64,000 nucleotides of DNA. It comes from Mycolicibacterium confluentis. Lineage in GTDB: Bacteria > Actinomycetota > Actinomycetes > Mycobacteriales > Mycobacteriaceae. The notes under the pieces are model-generated. The model did no database searches. It saw nothing but the letters and a program-made list of their open reading frames with translations, and had not been told where the DNA came from. Shown here one piece after another: positions 54,220 to 64,000 of the stretch (positions are counted from its first letter, which is position 1; each line of letters starts with the position of its first letter). A program made the translations under genes and the position numbers. The stretch lies in contig NZ_AP022612.1 of the NCBI RefSeq assembly GCF_010729895.1, positions 2,542,001-2,606,000 on the forward strand, in the 5' to 3' direction.

Positions 54220-55714
54220 CTACACGACCGCCAACGGCAACGCGCTGGGCCGCACCGGCTCGGGCAAATCCGAGTCCCCCATCAGGTACACGTCGACGGC
54301 GTGCGCGGCGCTGCGGCCCTCGGCGATCGCCCACACCACGAGCGAGGCGCCCCTGTGGGCATCGCCACAGACGAACACCCCGGGCGTGCTGGTCTGCCAG
54401 TCCGAACCGCACGGCAGCGCGCCGCGACGGTTGCGTTCCAGGCCCAGTCCGTCCAGCAGCGGCATCGGCTCCACACCCTCGAAGCCGATCGCCAGCAAAG
54501 CCAGGTCGCACGGCAGCCGCAGCGGATCGCCCACGGGGGTGATGTTGCGCCGCCCGTCGGCGTCCCTGGTGACACGGACCTCGGCGATCTCGATCGCGGC
54601 CAGGTTGCCGTCGTCGTCGCCGAGGAAACGCTGGACGGCCACCTCGTACTTGCGGGCACCACCCTCGGCGTGCGCCGGGGACGTGCGCAGCAGCAGCGGC
54701 CAGGTCGGCCACGGCGTGCGGGACTCGTCGCGCGCCTCCGGCGGTTCGGGGTTGTAGTCCAGTTGGGTGACCGACGCCGCGCCCTGGCGGTGTGCGGTGC
54801 CCAGGCAGTCCGCACCGGTGTCACCGCCGCCGATGATGACGACGTGCTTGCCCGCCGCGGAGAGGTGTGACGGCCCGTCGCCCTCGCACTCCCGGTTGGC
54901 CGGCACGAGGTGCTCCATCGCCAGATGGACACCGTGCAGGTGCCTGCCCTCGACCTCGGTGTCGCGGCCCTGCAGCGCGCCGACGGCGAGGACCACGGCG
55001 TCGAAGCGGCTGCGCAGCTCGTCGACCGAAAGGTCGACCCCGACCTCGCAGTCGGTGACGAAACGTGTTCCCTCTGCGCGCATCTGGGTCAGCCGCTGGT
55101 TGAGGGTGTCCTTCTCGAGCTTGTACTCCGGGATGCCGTAGCGGAGCAGCCCACCGAGGCGGTCATCGCGCTCGTACACCGTGACGTGGTGCCCGGCCCG
55201 CGTGAGCTGTTGTGCGGCAGCCAGTCCCGCGGGACCCGAACCGACGACTGCGACGTTCTTACCGGTCGCGATGGCCGCGGGCTGAGACTCCACGATGCCG
55301 TCGAGCCAAGCCTGGTCGGCGATGGTCTGCTCGATCCGCTTGATCGTCACGCTGCCGCCGGTCTGAGCCTCCGAGATCGACAGCACGCATGCCGCCTCAC
55401 AGGGCGCCGGGCACAACCTGCCGGTGAACTCCGGGAAGTTGTTGGTGGCGTGCAGCCGATCGCTGGCGGCGTCCCAGCGACCGCGGCGCGCCAGGTCATT
55501 CCACTCCGGGATCAGATTGCCCAGAGGGCAGCCCGCGGTCCCCGAGTGGCAGAACGGAATGCCGCAGTCCATGCAGCGCCGTGCCTGCTGACTGACTTCG
55601 CCGGCGCGCTCATGCGGGTCCTGCCGTTCGTAGACCTCGCGCCAGTCACCCACGCGCTCGTCGACCGGGCGCTTGGCGGCCTCGATCTTGGGCACATGCA
55701 GAAAGCCGGTTGGG

Positions 55715-55722
<8 letters not shown>
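54220..55722 (-). CDS. gltD: Glutamate synthase small subunit GltD
   Basis: A 500-residue FAD/NADPH flavoprotein with iron-sulfur motifs [19 protein letters not shown] and CPAPCEAAC (about 50-120), the FAD fold [16 protein letters not shown] (about 150) and the NADPH fold [13 protein letters not shown] (about 290). It passes electrons from NADPH to GltB. GTG 55722 gives the family start (VADPTGFL) and overlaps the end of gltB by 8 bases. The much longer frame, to 56064, lies within gltB and is not real. Confidence 0.95.
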
Positions 55723-60298
<4,576 letters not shown>

Positions 60299-60489
60299 GC
60301 GAATCCACCTCTGCGGTCATGACGACGGCGGGCGGAAAAGCCTTTGCGCACACAGCGTTTCAGTTCTTCTGGCCTGCCGCAGTCTGACGATCTGTCATCC
60401 GGGACTGCATCGGCCCGACGAATACCAAGCGCAGCCCAGCGAAAAAGGCGCGCGTCAGCGAGGCAATTGTATCAGCCCGGATGGGGCCG
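60299..60489 (-). promoter_or_regulatory. Upstream region of gltB
   Basis: This 191-base non-coding stretch separates gltB from the DUF2752 gene on the same strand. On the minus strand a TACAAT hexamer (60471-60466) could be a -10 box, but no good -35 hexamer lies at the usual distance, and I see no pair of GlnR-type half sites. A promoter is expected here; the exact element is not settled. Confidence 0.35.
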
Positions 60490-60906
60490 CTAAGCCTCCA
60501 GAATGGTCGGGACCAGCGGGAAACCAGTGAGATTGCGCACCACGGTCCAAGCCACCGCACTGACGAGCACCACCGCGCCGGCCCACCAGGTGAACACCCT
60601 CTTGCGCTGGGTGTAGCGAATCAGAACCCAGGCCAGCAACAGCGGTATCCCGACCAGCAGGTAGACGTTGTCGTGGACCGCAGCCGCGACGTCACCGTGC
60701 AGAAGGTCATGCGTCATCCGCAGACCGCCGCAGGCCGGGCAGTCCCAGCCCGACAGGGCCTTGAAGAAGCACGGTGGGAAGACCGAGCCCGGGCGATGTG
60801 GGTCGACCAGGCCGATGTACGTCAGCGCACCGGCGGTGGCCACCCCGCCGACCCCCAGCGCCGCATAGATGCCGGCTCGCCCCGAGCCGATCCGGTCAGG
60901 TGCCAT
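60490..60906 (-). CDS. DUF2752 membrane protein (Rv1616-like)
   Basis: A 138-residue protein with three hydrophobic segments (about 14-34, 78-97, 105-123). The DUF2752 signature after the first helix reads PPCFFKALSGWDCPACGGLR, with conserved cysteines suggesting metal or redox chemistry near the membrane. Function is unknown. The ATG at 60906 overlaps the TM2 gene by 11 bases, so the two are coupled, as Rv1615-Rv1616 are in M. tuberculosis. Confidence 0.88.
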   Translation of the reverse strand: MAPDRIGSGRAGIYAALGVGGVATAGALTYIGLVDPHRPGSVFPPCFFKALSGWDCPACGGLRMTHDLLHGDVAAAVHDNVYLLVGIPLLLAWVLIRYTQRKRVFTWWAGAVVLVSAVAWTVVRNLTGFPLVPTILEA

Positions 60907-61375
60907 CGCGCAGCGGACGTCCCTGCGGGTCGCGGACCCGATCGGTCAGGATCAGCACCGCGTCGACGATTCCCCAGATCGCGGGCAGCGCGAATCCGAG
61001 GCCGCAGGTGAGGATGCCGAGGACGGCGCCGCCGATCCAGCCGATCAGCAGTTGGGCGACGCCGTAGCCGACCTGGCCGAGGTACATCCGGCCGATGCCC
61101 AGGAAGCCGAAGAGCCCGAGCAGCTGCAGCAGGCCCGCGACCACCTTCGACTTGTCCGAAAACGGCTCACCGGTGATCGCGTGGCGACCGTACGGGGCGG
61201 ACGGGTCTGCGTAGGGGCCGCTGACCGGGTAATAGCCCGACGGCGGCGGGGGCGGCGGATACGCCTGGTGGCTGCCCGCGCTGTACTGCGGCGGCGGGGG
61301 CGGCGGTGGAAACCGCGGGGGTTCCTGCGGTGTCGAGCCATCGCCCGGATACTGGCCGGGCTGCGGATCCGTCAT
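60896..61375 (-). CDS. TM2 domain-containing membrane protein (Rv1615-like)
   Basis: A 159-residue protein. A Pro/Tyr-rich cytoplasmic N-terminus (about 1-70) is followed by a TM2 domain: two hydrophobic hairpin helices (about 78-100 and 106-140) with GIGRMYLGQVGYGVAQLL and a late IWGIVDAVLI. TM2 proteins have no firm function in bacteria. It is the first of the TM2-DUF2752 pair and lies 153 bases downstream of lgt. Confidence 0.88.
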   Translation of the reverse strand: MTDPQPGQYPGDGSTPQEPPRFPPPPPPPQYSAGSHQAYPPPPPPSGYYPVSGPYADPSAPYGRHAITGEPFSDKSKVVAGLLQLLGLFGFLGIGRMYLGQVGYGVAQLLIGWIGGAVLGILTCGLGFALPAIWGIVDAVLILTDRVRDPQGRPLRDGT

Positions 61376-61528
61376 AGTGTCCAGGATGCCAGATGGTTTT
61401 CGGGGTCGCGGGTGCGCCGAGATCTATTCGGCGCACGCCGAGATCTACGCCAGGGCTGTTGAACGGGACCGATCACGACCCTCATGTAGAACTCGACTGG
61501 CGAGACGCCGAGATGACCGGAACGGTCG

Positions 61529-63454
61529 TCAGCGCTTGCGCCGCCACCATCGGCGACGGCCACTTTCGGAGGCGTCCTCCTCCTGGTCGGCCTCAGCGGC
61601 GGGTTCGTCAGAGCCATCAGCGGGCTCGTCAGACTCGGCGGCCTCATCAGCCACAGCGGCCTCATCAGCCACAGCGGCTTTCACGGCGACCTGCTCGGGC
61701 TCAGCTTCGGCGGAGTCGTCATCGGACTCTTCGTCTTCGGCCGCAAGCTCCTCGGCCGCAAGCTCTTCAGCCTGCTCAGACACCGGCCCATCGGCGGGGG
61801 CGATCACCGACTCGTCGAGGCTCTCGAGATCCTCTTCGTCGACCGGATCGTGGTCCTCGTCGATCAGATCCTCGGCGACGGGTTCCTCAGGCTCAGCGGC
61901 GTCGGGTTCGGGCTCGGCGGTCTCGGACTCGGCGGTCTCAACCTCATCGAGCTCGTCGGCCTCATCAACCTCTGACTCCGCTGAATCCTCGGTTTCGGCG
62001 TCTTCGGCCGCAAGCTCTTCGGCCTGCTCAGACACCGGCCCATCGGCGAGGACGGCCACCGACTCGTCGAGGCTCTCAAGATCCTCTTCGTCGACCGGAT
62101 CGTGATCCTCGTCGATCAGATCCCCCTCCTCAGCGACGGCCGCGGTCTCGGTCTCGACCCCCGGCGCAGCCACCTCGGCTTCGAGAATGTCCTCGTCCTC
62201 GGCCTCGTCTACAGCCTCAGCCTCGGCTTCAGGCTCGTCCTCGGCTTCGGCTCCGGATTCGCTGGATTCAGCTGCCTCTTCGACGGCGTCGACGTCCAGC
62301 TCGGCCACCGCAGCGGCGTCTGCAGCCTCCAAGTCCCCCGAATCCTCGGAGTCGTCGTCACCGATCTCGACAGGCACGGGCTCAGGCTCGTCGACGGCCA
62401 CGGCATCAAGCGCCTCGACATCCACCTCTGCGACGTCGGCGGCGGACTGTTCGGCGCCAACCGAGTCGGGTGGCCCTGTGTCCTCCGTGTCCTCCCGACC
62501 CGCCACCGTGGCCGCGGCGACGACGCCGGTGGTCGCGGCCACCGCCGCGAGATCCTCGGCGATCTCCTCGACGAGGGTCTCCTCGTCGTTGCCGCGCAGC
62601 GTGGCCGGATCCTCCCGGCCCTTCGGCGCGAGGATGAAGTACACGAACGCACCGATGAACACGAAAGTCGCGGTGAACGAGTTGATCCGGATGCCGGCGA
62701 TGTGCGTCGCCAGATCGTCACGCATCAGTTCGACGCCGAAGCGGCCCAGGCAGTACCCCGCGACGTAGAGCGCGAACAGCCTGCCGTGACCGATTTTGAA
62801 GCGGCGGTCGATGTAGATCAGGGCCGCGAAAACCAGCAGGTTCCACAGCAGTTCGTACAGGAAGGTCGGATGCACCACGGAGTGCACCTGCCCCGTCGAG
62901 ACGCCGTTGAGCGAATGCACATCGACGACGCCCGAGGGGTCCTTGCGATAGAAGATCTCCATGCCCCAGGGCACGGTGGTGACCCGGCCGTAGAGTTCCT
63001 GGTTGAAGTAGTTGCCGATCCGACCGATCGCCTGCGCCAGCACGATGCCGGGCGCGATCGCATCGCCGAAGGCGGGCAACGGGATTCCGCGCCGCCGGCA
63101 GCCGATCCAGGCACCCAGGCCGCCGAATGCCACCGCGCCCCAGATGCCGAGCCCACCGCTCCAGATGCTGAGTGCGGCAATCGGTCCGGCGCCACCGGGG
63201 CCGAAGTAGGTCTGCCAGTCGGTCAGGACGTGATAGATGCGACCGCCGACGAGGCCGAACGGCACCGCCCAGACGGCGATGTCGTAGATGACCCCGCGCT
63301 CACCACCGCGGGCGACCCAGCGTCGATCTCCGATGATCAGTGCGGCCACGATCCCGATGATGATGAACACCGCGTAGGCCCGAATCGGCAACGGACCCAG
63401 ATGCCACACACCCTGGGAAGGGCTGGGGAAATAGGCCAGTGTCGATGTGATCAC
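61529..63454 (-). CDS. lgt: Prolipoprotein diacylglyceryl transferase Lgt with long acidic C-terminal tail
   Basis: A 641-residue protein. Residues about 1-285 form the seven-helix Lgt enzyme with GRIYHVLTDW (catalytic His region), signature GRIGNYFNQELYG, and HPTFLYE. It attaches diacylglycerol to the lipobox cysteine. The remaining roughly 350 residues form a soluble, very acidic Glu/Asp/Ala tail ending in a basic WWRRKR. M. tuberculosis Lgt (468 residues) also has a tail, but shorter. Part of the tail is duplicated (see repeat entries). The GTG at 63454 overlaps the trpA stop by 4 bases (GTGA). Confidence 0.94.
   Translation of the reverse strand: MITSTLAYFPSPSQGVWHLGPLPIRAYAVFIIIGIVAALIIGDRRWVARGGERGVIYDIAVWAVPFGLVGGRIYHVLTDWQTYFGPGGAGPIAALSIWSGGLGIWGAVAFGGLGAWIGCRRRGIPLPAFGDAIAPGIVLAQAIGRIGNYFNQELYGRVTTVPWGMEIFYRKDPSGVVDVHSLNGVSTGQVHSVVHPTFLYELLWNLLVFAALIYIDRRFKIGHGRLFALYVAGYCLGRFGVELMRDDLATHIAGIRINSFTATFVFIGAFVYFILAPKGREDPATLRGNDEETLVEEIAEDLAAVAATTGVVAAATVAGREDTEDTGPPDSVGAEQSAADVAEVDVEALDAVAVDEPEPVPVEIGDDDSEDSGDLEAADAAAVAELDVDAVEEAAESSESGAEAEDEPEAEAEAVDEAEDEDILEAEVAAPGVETETAAVAEEGDLIDEDHDPVDEEDLESLDESVAVLADGPVSEQAEELAAEDAETEDSAESEVDEADELDEVETAESETAEPEPDAAEPEEPVAEDLIDEDHDPVDEEDLESLDESVIAPADGPVSEQAEELAAEELAAEDEESDDDSAEAEPEQVAVKAAVADEAAVADEAAESDEPADGSDEPAAEADQEEDASESGRRRWWRRKR
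61753..61872 (-). repeat. Copy 1 of a 120-base in-frame repeat in the lgt tail
   Basis: It encodes DLIDEDHDPVDEEDLESLDE followed by SV, ADGPVSEQAEELAAE. It pairs with the copy at 62005-62124 at an offset of exactly 252 bases (84 codons). The two differ at a few bases, mostly around IAPADGP versus AVLADGP. Confidence 0.9.
62005..62124 (-). repeat. Copy 2 of a 120-base in-frame repeat in the lgt tail
   Basis: Near-identical to 61753-61872 and in the same frame. It encodes the first-occurring DEDHDPVDEEDLESLDES block of the protein. The two copies suggest recent expansion of the acidic tail by duplication. Confidence 0.9.
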
Positions 63455-64000
63455 CCAGTAACCCCAGTCACTCTCTGTCGCACGCCGATTGCCAGTTCTT
63501 CGGTGAGCGCACGCACGGCGGGAAGACCGTCGCTGAGTGCGGACACCAGTGCCGAGCCCACGATGACGCCGTCGGCATACGAGCCGATCTCGGCGGCCTG
63601 CTCACGCGAACGCACCCCGAGACCCACACCGACCGGGATGTCGGAAACGGCCTTGACCCGGGCCACCAACTCCGGCGCCATATTGGACACCGCGTCCCGC
63701 GCCCCGGTCACACCCATGGTCGACGCGGCGTAGATGAAGCCCCGCGACGCCTGCACCGTGGCGGCCAGCCGCTGCGGCGTTGACGACGGGGCCACCAGGA
63801 AGATGCGGTCCAGGTCATGGGCATCCGAGGCGGCCAGCCATTGGTCAGCCTCGTCGGGAATGAGATCCGGCGTGATCAGACCAAGTCCGCCTGCGGCGGC
63901 CAGGTCTCGCGAGAACGCGTCGACGCCGTAGCGCAGCACCGGATTCCAGTAGGTCATCACGACGGCGCGACCGCCAGCGTTGCTGATCGCCTCGACGGCA
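63451..64000 (-). CDS. trpA: Tryptophan synthase alpha chain TrpA (partial, N-terminus off the window)
   Basis: About 182 C-terminal residues are inside the window; the frame continues to the edge (AVEAISNAGGRAVVMTYWNP). The alpha subunit cleaves indole-3-glycerol phosphate to indole, which TrpB joins to serine. Visible markers are MTYWNPVLRYG, GLITPDLIPDEA, GFIYAASTMGVTGAR and VGVGLGVRSREQ, with GVIVGSALV (phosphate-binding glycine loop). It is followed by lgt with a GTGA overlap, the order found in M. tuberculosis (Rv1613-Rv1614). Confidence 0.96.
   Translation of the reverse strand, partial: AVEAISNAGGRAVVMTYWNPVLRYGVDAFSRDLAAAGGLGLITPDLIPDEADQWLAASDAHDLDRIFLVAPSSTPQRLAATVQASRGFIYAASTMGVTGARDAVSNMAPELVARVKAVSDIPVGVGLGVRSREQAAEIGSYADGVIVGSALVSALSDGLPAVRALTEELAIGVRQRVTGVTG

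Noticed and set aside
60299..60489. GlnR box upstream of gltB
   Set aside because: No paired GTnAC/GnAAC half sites with 6-base spacing were found; only a lone AAAC on the minus strand.
61377..62105. Ser/Ala-rich plus-strand frame
   Set aside because: It is the antisense of the acidic Lgt tail; low complexity results from GAG/GAC-rich codons read backward.

Overview
The window is high-GC, densely packed actinobacterial chromosome. Gene content and protein sequence point to a fast-growing mycobacterium (Mycolicibacterium type, M. smegmatis-like). Supporting signs are RbpA, separate Ppm1 and Lnt proteins (fused in M. tuberculosis), the Pup ligase PafA with PafBC, a Dps2-type ferritin, cydABDC, and gltBD beside pykA. 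Many genes start with GTG and overlap by 4 bases (ATGA or GTGA). I see no tRNA, rRNA, CRISPR array, insertion sequence or prophage. Nearly the whole window is coding.

Left block (1-28.9 kb). This follows the order of M. tuberculosis Rv2049c-Rv2097c: rbpA, ppm1/lnt, an amidohydrolase, fxsA, two small F420-type split-barrel proteins, and then the late aerobic cobalamin pathway. cobN lies to the left; cobG-cobH-cobIJ run rightward; cobK-cobM-cobL and a DprE2-like reductase run leftward. A biliverdin-reductase-type flavin/F420 protein, the peptidase pepE, a 5'-3' exonuclease, a repeat-rich DUF4333 protein and the pafA-pafB-pafC-tatA-tatC-helY cluster follow.

Middle (29-38 kb). This is more accessory in character: a WXG100-like/DUF1023 hydrolase pair, an MpaB/DUF2236 protein divergent from a TetR regulator with a clear operator, the six-helix adenylate cyclase (Rv1625c-like Cya), Dps, an SDR divergent from a second TetR regulator with two 14-bp operators, and a large DUF2339 membrane protein. 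The join between the Rv2097c-like and Rv1625c-like neighbourhoods lies here.

Signalling/transport cluster (38.0-44.3 kb). Six same-strand genes appear to form one operon: a binding lipoprotein (glnH-like), permease, ATPase, a receptor Ser/Thr kinase whose extracytoplasmic half is a second copy of the binding protein (about 60% identical by hand count), a MacS-type histidine kinase and a NarL-type response regulator. The last three are joined by GTGA overlaps. This is the most interesting system in the window: an amino-acid uptake system apparently wired to two kinds of kinase.

Right block (44.5-64 kb). An HdeD-like protein and cydABDC (cytochrome bd oxidase plus its CydDC ABC transporter) with a coupled DUF4190 gene run rightward. 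trpA-lgt, two small membrane proteins, gltB-gltD, pykA and tesB run leftward. The content follows Rv1613-Rv1623c of M. tuberculosis with gltBD inserted. Comparisons with other genomes are from memory, not from a search.
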